64,000 bases of DNA from the NCBI RefSeq assembly GCF_040958095.1, contig NC_091173.1:19017716-19081715 (forward strand), read 5' to 3'. Under the pieces are notes generated by a model. That model was not told the DNA's origin. It was given only the letters and a program-made list of their open reading frames with translations, and searched no databases. A program made the position numbers and the translations under genes. Within the stretch, counting starts at the first letter, position 1, and each line of letters begins with the position of its first letter. Source of the DNA: Procambarus clarkii (taxonomy: Eukaryota; Arthropoda; Malacostraca; Decapoda; Cambaridae). Positions 1 through 13,831 of the stretch are shown in pieces.

Positions 1-124
1 TGCACCTCTCTACACTTGAGAAAAAGATAAACGGGGATTAAACCTTCACAATAATAAAGGGACTCGACAAAGTGCAGACTATAGTAGTGTCGAAACTGAG
101 ATGCAGTACAAGAACAAGGGAAGG

Positions 125-322
125 GATTTGTCGGGAAAGCGCCAAGCCATGACGATTATATAGCACTGGGAAGGGATCAGGATAAGGATTTGGGATGGGA
201 TGGGAAGGAATGGTGTCCAACCACTTGGACGGTCGGGGATTGAACGCCGACCTGCATGAAGCGAGACCGTCCCCCTACCGTCCAGCCCAAGTGGTTGGAC
301 ACCATTCCTCGTATTAGGAAGT
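125..322. repeat. Inverted pair of a dispersed tRNA-like repeat
   Basis: GGTGTCCAACCACTTGGACG near 211 and CAAGTGGTTGGACACC near 289 form an inverted repeat, extended by AAGGAATGG / CCATTCCT. The left half (GGGAAAGCGCCAAGCCATGA, AAGGGATCAGGATAAGGATT) is the reverse complement of the copy at 1393-1545. Confidence 0.7.
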
Positions 323-494
323 TTTGTTTTAATATATTACAGAGATGTATCGGCATGATAGAGATTGTTTAGGCAAACTCGGGATACAGTTTCACAAGAT
401 AACGTGACAAGAGTCACGAGGGAAGTTTGGCATTGCATTAAACAACTGATAGCTTGGGCAGCGGGGCTTTGGAGCTAGCGCTCGATCGTGCGTT

Positions 495-991
495 CACGTG
501 TGTGGAACACGTGTGTGTGGAACACGTGTGTGTGGAACACGTGTGTATGGAAAACACGTGTGTATGGAAAACACGTGTGTGGAACACGTGTGTGTGTGGA
601 ACACGTGTGTGTGGAACACGTGTGTGTGGAAAACACGTGTGTATGGAAAACACGTGTGTGGAACACGTGTGTGTGTGGAACACGTGTGTGTGGAACACGT
701 GTGTATAGAAAACACGTGTGTATGGAAAACACGTGTGTGGAACACGTGTGTGTGGAACACGTGTGTGTGGAACACGAGTGTGTGGAACACGTGTGTGTGG
801 AACACGAGTGTGTGGAACACGTGTGTGTGGAACACGTGTGTGTGGAACACGAGTGTGTGGAACACGTGTGTGTGGAACACGAGTGTGTGGAACACGAGTG
901 TGTGGAACACGTGTGTGTGGAACACGTGTGTGTGGAACACGTGTGTGTGGAACACGTGTGTGTGGAACACGTGTGTGTGGAACACGTGTGT
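495..991. repeat. 15-bp minisatellite with CACGTG core
   Basis: Head-to-tail units of TGTGGAACACGTGTG, about 33 copies. In the first half longer variants with TGTATGGAAAACACGTG are mixed in. Several units in the second half have CACGAG instead of CACGTG. The period is a multiple of three, so several frames stay open; they are not genes. Confidence 0.95.
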
Positions 992-1203
992 CCTAACGTT
1001 TATCCAGCTACCTGTCCTCGTTACACCACGTTGTATAGGAGCAGTATGTATACTGCGTACTGTATGTATGTATATACTGTACAGTATGTATACTGTATAC
1101 TATATGTATGTATCTGATGTGTGCTTTACCTAAGGGCGAAATCTGATGCACTAGAACATGGCAGCAGTTGGCGAAAGTGCTACAATGTCCTGTTTTCTGT
1201 TCG

Positions 1204-1290
1204 GGGGTCCTCTGGTTGGTTAGGTTAGAGCACGCTGTACGACAGTTTCTGGGCGTCGGGAATGCTCGCCAGAACGGGCTGGCGTGAGCA
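1204..1290 (+). repeat. Dispersed repeat, copy 1
   Basis: GGTCCTCTGGTTGGTTAGGT, GACAGTTTCTGGGCGTCGGG and AATGCTCGCCAGAACGGG are shared with 6246-6320. Confidence 0.7.
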
Positions 1291-1392
1291 TGGTCTTGAT
1301 AGATTCTTTACGGCACGGCGTGACAGTTTTGTTACGTGACTGCGTGACAGATTCGTTTACCAGGATGATCATACTCTACCTTGCGCCTTGTT

Positions 1393-1545
1393 CAATCCCC
1401 CGACCGTCCAAGTGGTTGGGCACCATTCCTTTCCCCCCGTCCCATCCCAAATCCTTATCCTGATCCCTTCCCAATGCTACATTGGGAAGGGATATAGCCG
1501 TAATGGCTTGGCGCTTTCCCCCATGACAGTTCCCTCCCTCCCCCC
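1393..1545 (+). repeat. Dispersed repeat copy (CCAAGTGGTTGG family)
   Basis: CAATCCCCCGACCGTCCAAG, TGGTTGGGCACCATTCCTTT, AAATCCTTATCCTGATCCCT and GTAATGGCTTGGCGCTTTCC. The first segment resembles a tRNA T-arm. Other copies: 125-322, 41515-41660, and a partial one at 48323-48365. Confidence 0.65.
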
Positions 1546-1955
1546 CTACCCTACCCTACCCTTCACGTTATCTCCCGCATCTCACTCTCGTTATCTCTGG
1601 CTCTCGTACAGCCCTGATAACTAGTTTACATTAACAAGTGCCGGAGTTAGTTCAATGCCATTGCTATTGGACGTGCGGTTGGAGCCGGGCTTGCTGCATT
1701 GTGGGAGCCTTGAGGCAGGTTAGGAGGGGCGTGCAGGGCAGTTATGTTGCAAGTGATGTTTCCTTGGGGAAGCGTCCCCGGGTAGAGGGGGCGGGGGCGA
1801 AGGCCAGATATTTATAGTCTGGGAGAGGTATAATCTCCACTAAAACACATCAGTAACGGTATCCTAGTTCCCAGGGGTGACCAGGGCCACCTTCGCGAGC
1901 AGGCTCCTCTACGGCAACTGAACCGTCGCGCTGTGTTGCGCTTCCATATATGCTG

Positions 1956-3352
<1,397 letters not shown>

Positions 3353-3385
3353 GGTGACAAAGATTAAGCAAGAAAGAGAAGGCTG

Positions 3386-3543
<158 letters not shown>

Positions 3544-3739
3544 CTGCCTTGTTTGGCGTCCTTCTCAGATGATTCCTGCCTTGTTTGGTGTTCTGGTATA
3601 ATTATTATTTGTGTTCAGGGAGTTCAAATTGTTATGTTAACGCATTAATGGTCCTTCGTTAGCTTTTTTTGGTTTTCATGGGTCTTGGTTTCATGTTCTG
3701 TACTAAGTTATATTGGACACCATGAAGATATTAACAGTG

Positions 3740-3870
3740 CAGTATGTTGTTGAGGGCGTGGTGATGGTGTTGAGGGGGTGGTGGTGGTGGTGAGGGGGTG
3801 GTGGTGGTGGTGATGAGGGCGTGGTGATGGTGAGGGCGTGGTTGTGGTGATGAGGGTGGGTGAGGGGTCC
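3740..3870. repeat. GGT/GAGGG-rich imperfect minisatellite
   Basis: Irregular repeats of GAGGGGGTGGTGGTGGTGGT and GAGGGCGTGGTGATGGT. It is purine-rich on the plus strand and has no coding signal. Confidence 0.8.
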
Positions 3871-4593
3871 TGGTGGCCAGTGCAGTGATGTCACGGCTGA
3901 GATTGTCCGTCTTGCGTAATAACCCATAGCCTTGGCTGTCTGTCTGTCTGTCTTCCGTCTGTGGTCCCATCTCCCCGTCTCAAATATTCAAAGATTCCTC
4001 TTTCTGACACCTTGATGATAATACGAACGCACATTTGTATATTTTATATCAGCGATGAATGTCTCGTACAAATCCGCATGAACAACAGCATTTTGAATAC
4101 ATCCCGACTATTATTAAAAACATTTTTTTTGTAAGACTGAGTGAAGGAGGTGGTAGTTAGTATGAAGTGGCAGCTGTTAACGCTCAGGATGCCGAAGTGG
4201 CTGAATGGTCAACACTGAACCAAAGTTGTAACTCACGTTGGAACGTTTTGAAAGCTTGAGTAGTTTTAAATATGAGGTTGTTAAATATGCCTTGTGAGGG
4301 TTGTCTGGTAGTGGTCTAGCTGTGTCGTTCATCACTGTCTGTGTTGACATGCGGACAGTGCTGGGGTGGGGGGGGGGGAGGGGGAGGGGGTGTAGGGAGA
4401 GCATTTTCATTTTAAATTTCCTCATACTGACGAGTATGCAAGGAATAAAGACTTGTATAACTTGATGAATTTAGGAAATAAAATCGCTGGTATAATGTAC
4501 TCCAGCGAGGGATGTAATATTAAGTCCAAGCGCGTATAGTCGGATAATACCTATTAATTGAGCTCCTGTCATCGGCTAAGAACGGCTTGGTAT

Positions 4594-4595
<2 letters not shown>

Positions 4596-4648
<53 letters not shown>

Positions 4649-4655
4649 CGTGCTG

Positions 4656-4688
<33 letters not shown>

Positions 4689-4690
4689 GT
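4596..4690. repeat. (GT)n followed by (GCGT)n
   Basis: (GT)n to about 4645, then repeated GCGT to about 4690. Confidence 0.95.
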
Positions 4691-6033
4691 GCGGAGGAAC
4701 GCGCACAAGTTCGGCGCGCAAGCAGTATGTACTCAGTAAAATAAAGTACGCCTATAGAACTTATTTACTAAACTCAAAACTGGAATGATAACAAGCATGC
4801 ACACAAACGCGGTTTTGCTGTAAGCATTACCAATATATTTTTAAGCAATAGTAGTACATAGTGTCAATGTTGCATATTCTCTGCAAAACAAGTGAAAACA
4901 CATTGCTATATTATCTTGCACATATACCTATCCCACACTTCTCGGTGTGGGGTAGGTATTCACTCTCTCTCTCTCTTCCCCATTTCTCCTTCCCTATTTC
5001 CCCTCCTTTCCCTCTCCCCCTGTTACAGTATTAAGTCTCCGTTTAATGCTTACTGCTTTTATCAGGAAGCAAAGGCTTGTGCCAAGTGCTTCGGGCTCTG
5101 CTAGCGGCTTAAAGAATAAATAGTTGCACAGGTTGATGTTAGCGGTGCTATAAATGAACGTGTTTTTTGTATTTGCTAAAAGATATATATAGGATATAAA
5201 GCAGTACAAAAGGGTTAGTTAACTCAGGAGTTATTGGCAAGATTTGTTTTAGAGATTATCAAGTCCTTTGTAACAGCTCACATTGAAAAACTCAAAAGAG
5301 TTGGAATTAGGCTTTATTTTACTGACATTTTATTGTTTTACTTATTCGTGTAAGTTAGGGAAATTGCCTCGTTAGAAACTGTTCCGTTTTAGTCCAGGGA
5401 AATTTCGTCTCTCTGGCATGTGAGTGTTTCAGCAGCTGACTGGAGAGAGCATAGCATAAACCAAAGACTGAGTGGAAACTCAGTCTTTGTCAGTCCAAAG
5501 ACCTCTGTCTTGCTGGGAAATACTCGAGTATATTTGTGGAGGAGGTTGGGTAGTAGCCTAGTGAGGGACTTTGCTTACGGTAAGGCCAGGGTGGGTGTGT
5601 TGATACCAGAGGGAGGGAGGGGGGAAGGTGACTCCTGGTCCCAGATGGTCCTCTGAGTCATACCAACTGGGAGATATACAAGTTTTATATAAGGCAAGTT
5701 ATAGAGAAGGGCGACTCCCGGTTGGCTAGTTGAACAAAACTGAGAATCCACCGAGGCCTCTGAGGGAGAGCCTGTGATATCCTCTTCCTCAGCTCCCTCT
5801 TCTCATCTCTTTCCCATTTTCCCACTCTCAACCGCTCTACTCTCACCCTCCCCTCTCCGCCCTTTCTCCCTATCTTCCCCTCCTCTCTTTCTCTCTTATA
5901 TATGAACACGTTGTACTGAACAGGGTGAGAATAGGGTGAGCTACCTCATCCCTTTGTGTGTATGTATACCTCAATAAACTTCAATTTCCTCCTCTAACCT
6001 CTCTCTTCTTCTCTTTCCTTTTTTCTCAACCAG

Positions 6034-6205
<172 letters not shown>

Positions 6206-6242
6206 CTTTCTTCAAATATCCCCCCTACTTGATATTTATGTT

Positions 6243-6325
6243 GGTGGGTCCTCTTGTTGGTTAGGTTAGGGCACCTTAGTGCAACAGTTTCTTGACGTTG
6301 GGAATGCTCGCGAGAACGGGTTGTA
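6243..6325 (+). repeat. Dispersed repeat, copy 2
   Basis: GGGTCCTCTTGTTGGTTAGG, CAACAGTTTCTTGACGTTGG and GAATGCTCGCGAGAACGGG match 1204-1290. Confidence 0.7.
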
Positions 6326-8879
6326 GTGGGAGGAGCCTAGTGGTGTGAAATTTTATTTAAATATAATAGTTACCCATTTGCTTTGAGAAAGCCTTTGAAG
6401 CTGTGGGAGGATTGTCTGCCTTATGCTAGTGTGGCCAACTTATCAATAACAGAATACGCATGTTAATTTTCCCGAGATCAGTCAGTAATGGTGTATATTA
6501 CTATAACAAAATATTAGTTTTTGTATTTTTATAACAAAAATGTCCTCCAGCTAGGTGTAGGGGCAGTGCCTAAAATCGTTGTTGGGGTCAGAATGTGACC
6601 CTGACACGCTGTTTCCTCTTGAATTCTGGCGACCCCCGACCAGCCTATGTCCGTGCTGTACTCTATACCATTCCCCCTGCAAAGTTGGGTGAGGCTAACC
6701 CCAAGCATCTAGCTTTCAATCTTGGACAGACACAAATATTCTCTCTTAATAGTTATAGATTGGTTTCAAACCGTTTTTTTTTTATCATCGGTGGGGAAGT
6801 ATTTGCGTTTAACCTAATGCTCAGGTACAATTGTATACATAAACATTAAACGCTCGTTTGCAGCAAGTTAGTTTTCTTTAGCTTAGTTCATTTATTATGC
6901 ACCCCATACTCATCCCGTGGGCGGTAGTGGAAAGGGTTACAGAGGCACATAATGGGCTCAGGGACTGAACCACACAATTCACAAGCCATCGTTAAAACTA
7001 AGATTGCTTACTCTCATTCCTTAACTGAACTGTTAAAATTGAAGTTCAAGCACAATTATCGCGCCCTCTGTTTTTGTTGGGTATTTGTAGTAAAAAGAAG
7101 AAGTTTTGCGAGGGAGCATTTATTTTGAGAATCATTGACAAGGGGAAAGTGTGGTAGCTGGGCGTGTGTGTGGGTGTTGAGGTGCCGCGTGAGCTGGTGT
7201 GGTGGGGACGTAAATATCTGTGGCTGGGTGCGATGGGGTTAATATTAGCCGGTAAGACGTGTGCAGCTTGTGTGTGTTTGGGTGGTGGGCGGAGGAGAAA
7301 AGGGATTAGGAATGCTGCCACAGCTCGTGTGTGGGTGTGGGAGTCGCCCACGCTGCCTCTTGACCCTAGCCACCAATGCAAATGGTCCTGACGTGCAAGT
7401 GATCATCTGAGGAACACGCCCTGGTCAAGGGAACACATACAAGGGGCAAAATAGAATCCAGATCCAAAAAAGAGGGAGGGAGCATAGCAGTAACTGGGGG
7501 GGGAGGAGAGGGGTGGGGGCACAAGTGCGTCTGTGAGAGTGAGTGACAGAGACATCAGGGAGGGAGCTCACCCATCACTTGTCACCATGTTCACACACCT
7601 CCAACCCTCTGGCTTCACACACCTTCCCCTCCTCCCACTCCTGAGCCCCAAACTCCTCCCTTCACCCCAGATCACCGCCCCCCACCCAGCCTCATGGTCC
7701 GTGACACACAGTGTTGTCCTTCCTGGTCGACATAATCGTCTCTACGGCACTGCGCCTCGTGCTCCCACTGCATGTTACTTTTATAGTCTGTTTTGCTATT
7801 TACACAAATTAGTTCCTTAATGCATATAGCCAACTCATATGAGCGTGTACCTATAGTGTGAGCAGATAAATGGTCGCATAGCGTTTGTTTGTCGAAATTA
7901 CTTATTTAAATTTCTTGTGCGTACGAGTATTGTTATTAATTAGGTGCACAAACTTAAAAATATGTGGGTCATATTTACCCTCCTATTTTCGTAGAGCAAA
8001 TGCAGTAGTTACTATAGTGTTCTTAATTTGAAGTGCCCTGATTTATCCCCAATGTCGTAAACAAAGCGTCAGAGATATTTTAAGGGTTGTGCTATCACTG
8101 ATAACGTAAACTCTGGTGTTGCAAACGCTATTAGCGTGACCAGCGCAGTGGAGGGAAACAGGTGGGTTTACGGTGTGGGTGTATAGTAGGCTGAGGTGTC
8201 GTCGTTCTGCCTTTTAGGTGTATATTTGATGGTCCGGTGGAAGGCGTAGGTGATTGGTGAGTGTAGCAGACCCGCACAAATGAGTATAATGACAATGGTT
8301 AATACGGAATGTGTAGTGTTGTTACAAGTTCTGTGTTTGTTTTTTTATTAAATAATTGTTTTTCCTTTCGTTAGCCTGTTAGGTAATACATATGTTCGCG
8401 AGTTCGAGTCCCAATGGGTCCACACAGTATTGTTGTGGCCATAGTGAGTGTTGGCAGGTCACTTACAACGTAATAATAAGGCTTGAGCTGCCGCGCCCAC
8501 TTGTTCATGGGCGTCACCCAGCGGTTGGCATGGGCGGGGCACGCCACACGCCCATAACAGCCTGCCGCGCACGCCCACTACTGGTATTATCTCCAGGTTA
8601 CAGTGAGGTGATCTTGGCTAGGACCTCTGGCCCCGAGGGCAGGGAGTAGCGTTCTCAGCCCCCTCACTATGGACCCTCGTTACTATGTACGCATATTACT
8701 CAACCCGTCCTCACACTTGGGCTCCTCACTGAGGTAGCTATTGATAGCACCATATAAACTGTGAGTGGCTTTAGTGGAATTTAAGGGACTCACATTGTAA
8801 ACATTCTCGGGACTATTGGGCATGGTGGTCGGTTACGGTTTTGTAATATGTAATATGTTCCCCGTTAGTACAGTCTGGT

Positions 8880-9040
8880 TCGTTTTCGACTCAAAATTAA
8901 GAATTCCGGGTTCGAAATCACGGGCGGGACACAAAATAGTTGGGTACATTTCCTATCACCTAATGTCCCTGTTCACCTAGCAGTGAGCAGGTACTCACGA
9001 GTTAGTCAGCTTGTTATGGGGTTTCATCCTGGGTATGGTC
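8880..9040 (+). mobile_element. Possible tRNA-headed SINE fragment
   Basis: TTTTCGACTCAAAATTAAGA then CCGGGTTCGAAATCACGGGC is B-box-like, followed by ATGTCCCTGTTCACCTAGCA, similar to the SINE body. A related head (TTTCGACTCACAATCAGGAA, CCTGGGTTCGATTGCCAGG) is at 46420-46460. Confidence 0.5.
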
Positions 9041-9206
9041 GGTAATTATACCTTGATGTGGGGGGGGGGGGGAACCTCAATATAAGCCTAACGTGTATGA
9101 ATACACTCGGGCTGCCTGTCCCCCGACACAATGAGTTATACAATACAAGTGACAGGATGAACAACCCAGCGGGTTTTCTTCCTATTGGGGAGTGTTGTAC
9201 ATGCTG

Positions 9207-9305
9207 CTATGGCGGTGTGTCCACTCACAAGATGAGTGGACGCTGCCCAATACTGTCACTATGGCGGTGTGTCCACTCACAAGATGAGTGACGCTGCCCA
9301 ATAAA
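9207..9305. repeat. 52-bp tandem duplication within a dispersed repeat
   Basis: CTATGGCGGTGTGTCCACTC, ACAAGATGAGTG and ACGCTGCCCAATA occur at 9207 and again at 9259. The surrounding repeat (about 9150-9345), with GATGAACAACCCAGCGGGTT and GCCCCTCGGGGC plus an A-run, has a reverse-oriented relative at 47266-47395. Confidence 0.8.
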
Positions 9306-9713
9306 CTCGCCCCTCGGGGCAAAATTAAAAAAAAAAAAAATTAAAGCTATACAATTATATTATGTATGGGGGATAAATTTAAGGTGTTCTGGCTGGAAGT
9401 GTAAAATGTTGCTGCCGATGAACTGTGACGCGTGTTGTTTTTCAAGCGTCAGCATAAACTCGAGATGGAGAAATTGTTGCTGGAGGTGTGAGTGTGTGTG
9501 TGGTGTGGGGGACGTGTGTGGTGTCTGGGTTCGACCTTGGACTCCATGTCACCCGTGGGGGGGGGGGGGGGGGGGTGGAAAACTATTCCCACGTGGGACA
9601 CGTATCTGTACATCATGGAATTGTAACCTTTGAACGCATATGTTATGTAAGGTATAAACATTTGACAGCCTTTGCTAATATTTATATAACTATGTAAGTT
9701 TTTTGACGAATGA

Positions 9714-9716
<3 letters not shown>

Positions 9717-9754
<38 letters not shown>

Positions 9755-9755
9755 T

Positions 9756-9828
<73 letters not shown>
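9717..9828. repeat. (AT)n microsatellite with a T-run
   Basis: (AT)n interrupted by about 12 T at 9747-9759. A second (AT)n tract lies at 9923-9990, with GGCTTTAACAAAGCCGAAAC between them. Confidence 0.95.
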
Positions 9829-9831
<3 letters not shown>

Positions 9832-9918
9832 AAGGAAAAGGTATAGATAAAGCCTTTATAGAAAAGGCTTTAACAAAGCCGAAACGTTCACCTCATTTCA
9901 TATTTCTCTGTGGATTTT

Positions 9919-9922
<4 letters not shown>

Positions 9923-9990
<68 letters not shown>
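9923..9990. repeat. (AT)n microsatellite
   Basis: Pure AT alternation of about 66 bp, ending in AATATAATATGC. Confidence 0.95.
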
Positions 9991-9994
<4 letters not shown>

Positions 9995-10794
9995 ATATGC
10001 ATATGTATGTTTTGAAGGTGTATTGTGTGACGCTGCAAGAAAGTGAATGTGTGAAGTGATGGAGATTTGTAAGGTACCGAGACAAGATGCGTGGGAGAGG
10101 CAAGGTGTGTGTGTTTAAGGTCATCTGAGGCCCCACCGCCACTCTCCCCTTGTGTACTCGCCTAAATGTATATGTAGGGTCGACCACTAACCTCCTGAGC
10201 TCTGCCTTACTTGCTGCCCCGTTATCTTGTTCAGTGATTCGCAACCCAGTTTCCTGTCGTATCAGTTTTTGAAACTATTTACTGAATTTGATTCAGCTAT
10301 CCATCTAATACAGTGCCATTGTTCATTAAGTTATATAAACAAATTATTTATAACATCCCTGTGAATTGTTTACCTCCTGTAGTTTTCTATAAATGTCCCC
10401 TGTTCTACCCTGCGTTATAGAGAGCATGACCTCTTATCAACCTTATCAGTTCCCCCCTGAGAATCTTTAATGTCGCTATCATACCTCCTCGATTGTGGTG
10501 ATGTTCTGCCCTCATCCTTTCCTCACGCCCTGTTAGCTCTTGGACCCCGTTTTTCTAGCCGTCGGTTGTCTAATGTACTGATCCCCAACATATTTCCTCA
10601 AATCATATGTACTTCATATATTTCTCTCTCACACACACACACATATTCCCAGGATGCAGCCAGCAGCAGCTGTTTTATTCCCAGTTACCTTTTTACTGCT
10701 AGGCAAACAGAGGCTGGCATTAGTTGAAACAAACTGCTCATTTGTTTCTGCCTATCGGGAATCGAAGTTCGTTCGTGGGTGCCCCGTCCACCTG

Positions 10795-11040
10795 ACGGGG
10801 ACCCCTGACAGCTGAGTGGACAGCGCTTCGGATTCGTAGTCCTGAGGTTCCTGGTTCGATCCCCGGTGGAGGCGGAAACAAAATGGGCCCAGTTTCTTTC
10901 ACCCTGATAAGCAGTAAATAGGTACCTGAGATTTAGACAGCTGCTACGGGCTGCTTCCTGGGGGTGTGTAACAAAAAGGAGGCCTGGTCGAGGACCGGGC
11001 CGCGGGGACGCTAAGCCCCGAAATCATCTCAAGATAACCT
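10795..11040 (+). mobile_element. tRNA-headed SINE with a different 3' tail
   Basis: The head has GACAGCTGAGTGGACAGCGC and the intact B-box GGTTCGATCCCC. The body has TTTCTTTCACCCTGATAAGC and TTTAGACAGCTGCTACGGGC, the same as the SINEs at 13-14.8 kb. The tail is different: GGTCGAGGACCGGGCCGCGG, then CCCCGAAATCATCTCAAGAT. A diverged copy of this second tail lies at about 57650-57715. Confidence 0.72.
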
Positions 11041-12215
11041 CAGGATGACCGTGTGCTTTCGTATGTACCATTACAAAATGTTAAGCTTCACTCTATGACT
11101 TGGCAAACATATATTAAATGGAGGCTGTTTGGTACAAGTATACTTTATGTAGCCAGTGACATATTAAAGTTTGGACAAGGCTGCCACGGTGAAAATAATT
11201 ACTGGAAGCGGGAAGTGTTCCAGGAAGCTGGGGGTCCGGTTGAGGGTCACAGGTGATTTAAGAGGAACTGGTGTCTGCATGTGTTGTTGTCTTGGGTGTT
11301 ACAGGTGTTGTCGTCTTGGGTGTTACAGGTGTTGTTGACTTGCTACCCACTCACTAAAGCATCCTTCAGTAGACATGTTCTTGTGCAATCCAGCACGCGA
11401 TTAAAGTGCTGACACACATTGTTGATCATATAAAGGCATAGTGCGCACTCATACTCGGCGCGCAGGCCAACATCAAATTAATGTGCTGCCACTCATGAGG
11501 TCGTTCGTATACATAGGTTTGGTACAGTGTGTGGACGGCCGCTGGCCCAATGACATCGTTTATGTAAGGTGGAGTAGCAGGACCATCGTTATGCAGATCA
11601 CATCACAACCTTCGTCCTCCTCACCGTCTTGAATGAAGACAGTGTAAAATAATTGCGTATAAATATATGAATACTGTATAAGTGTTTGTATATCACATTT
11701 TCATGCCAGTGGCATAAACGTGGCGCGTCAGATTTTGTTCAGTTTTTGTATTAACACGTTAGTATACGGTAGGTGCTGGAGGACATTTTTGGTGTGGTGT
11801 CCATATTAGTAAGTTGAGGCCGTGACTGGTGCGAGGACACCCACTGCTGCCCGGGAACCTGGAATGTGTCTCCTAAAGTTGTCGCAGGGAGCCTTTCACT
11901 TCACCGGCGTGCACGTGCCGACGGCTCGGTGCATATGAGACCAGTCGTGTAAGGTCAAGTTGCCGACAAGGCGGATAAGGTTCGGCGGCATGAGCCGAGT
12001 TGAACGCTGGGGAGGGCTGGAGGGGGGCGTGCGGAGGACTGTAAAGGTAGGACAAGGTCACCCCGCACGTTGACCCCCCACCCACTCACCCCCTTCCTCC
12101 CTCCCTACCACACCATCATCCCAAAGCTATTCCCTATTGACTAAGCAATAATGCCCCCCAAATAATATTAATAATAAAGTAGATTGTTGTATTTATTGGT
12201 GTTTTGTGTTTACAG

Positions 12216-13755
12216 TGCATGAGATGCTGCACGTGGCGCGGGAGTGCTCGACGAGGGAGGCGGCAGGCCACCTCCTAACATTCGGAGAGTTCTGCCTCTT
12301 CACCACCGAACTCCGACAATGTTACGACAGAGAGTAAGTCCGTGCTAGTATTGTGTTAAATATGTACTTATCTCACATGTGTTTTGTGTAATTATGGTGA
12401 CATCTGTAGTCTATCAAAACAGCTAATCAGCTTGCATGCAGAACTACAAGCCTGTCTCTCTTTGCACGGTCAGTTATTGATCCCGGATTTCCCCCGTACT
12501 CTGCCCACATATCACAGCTGCTTGTCCTCATATCCCTTCCTAGTGATATATTGTACAGTCATACTGGTAAACTCGCATACAAATTTAATTAGGGTGTTTT
12601 TCAATGCTAGTACAATATTTAGCTTGATAAGTAATTAGGTTAGGGCTTGTATCTTTGGAAATACAGTATATATTGTTTGTTTAATAGTAAGGAATTCACT
12701 TCTAGTGGTGCAAACAAAACAATCTACAAAATAACAGTAAGAATCTGGATAGGCCTATGAGTGAGACCCATGAGATATAACCTGGGAGAATCACCTATTT
12801 CATCATGGTGCAAACTCAAATTTCTTTGTGACCTGTTTTATATACATTATTTAACTACAGTTAAGGCTTATGCTACATATTTTTACCATTTCTTCACACA
12901 GTGCTCAGGTTTCTCAACAATAGGCCTAGTTCAAATGGTTTATATAATAGGACTATAAATAACACAATTATTTTAGGTTATGTGTTGAACTTATATATTT
13001 TGGACCACAATGGTCATTAAAGGTACCACAAGTTTAAAGTAATGACAAACCAGTAGGTACTTAAGCCCTAAAACATAGTTGAAAATTAAAGTCATCTCCT
13101 AATGTATATAGTCCCCACTTCATAATTTCTGGTGAAAAACACAAAAATGTTGTGCTCATGTAACATACACAAATATAGGATCTCATAAAACATAATGAAC
13201 AAATTGAGCTTGGGTATACATGGTCAGGAAAATTCCACTAGGAAGGTAATAACAAGTTTTGTCAACAGCCACCTCCCACCCACCCACACCTCCCCCTCAC
13301 TGGCCTCAAGTAACCAACACCTACACAGCAAGCAAAACACCCCCCCCCCACACACACACACACACGACGTGACCTGACCTGACGGTCAGGGGCCTGACAG
13401 CTGAGTAGACAGCACTCGGGATTCATAGTCCTAGGGTCTGGGGATTGATCCCCAGCAGAAGCAGAAACAAATGGGCAAAGTTTCTTTCACCCTGATGGTC
13501 CTATTCACCAAGCAGTAAATCTGTCTAACCTGGGAGTTAGACAGCTGCTACGGGATGCTTCCTGGTGATAGAGTGTGGGGGGGAGGGGGGGGGGAGCAGT
13601 TGATTGATTGACAGTTGAGAGGTGGTCCCAAAGAGCCAGTGTTCAAACCCCATAAGCATGACTAGGTGAGTACACACATACACACACACACACACCAATG
13701 CCCCTGTTGCGGGACCAAAGAGCCAGAGCTCAACCCCCGCAAACACAACTAGGTG

Positions 13756-13831
<76 letters not shown>

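Noticed and set aside
488..1133. Long open frames on both strands in the 15-bp minisatellite (VCVEH / VWNTC repeats)
   Set aside because: The repeat period is a multiple of three and lacks stops, so several frames are open by chance. There is no start context, splice signal or composition of a real protein.
7046..7820. Open frames near 7-7.8 kb as the missing 5' exon of raw
   Set aside because: They are driven by compositional bias, with no donor in the required phase that I could support and no resemblance to a domain.
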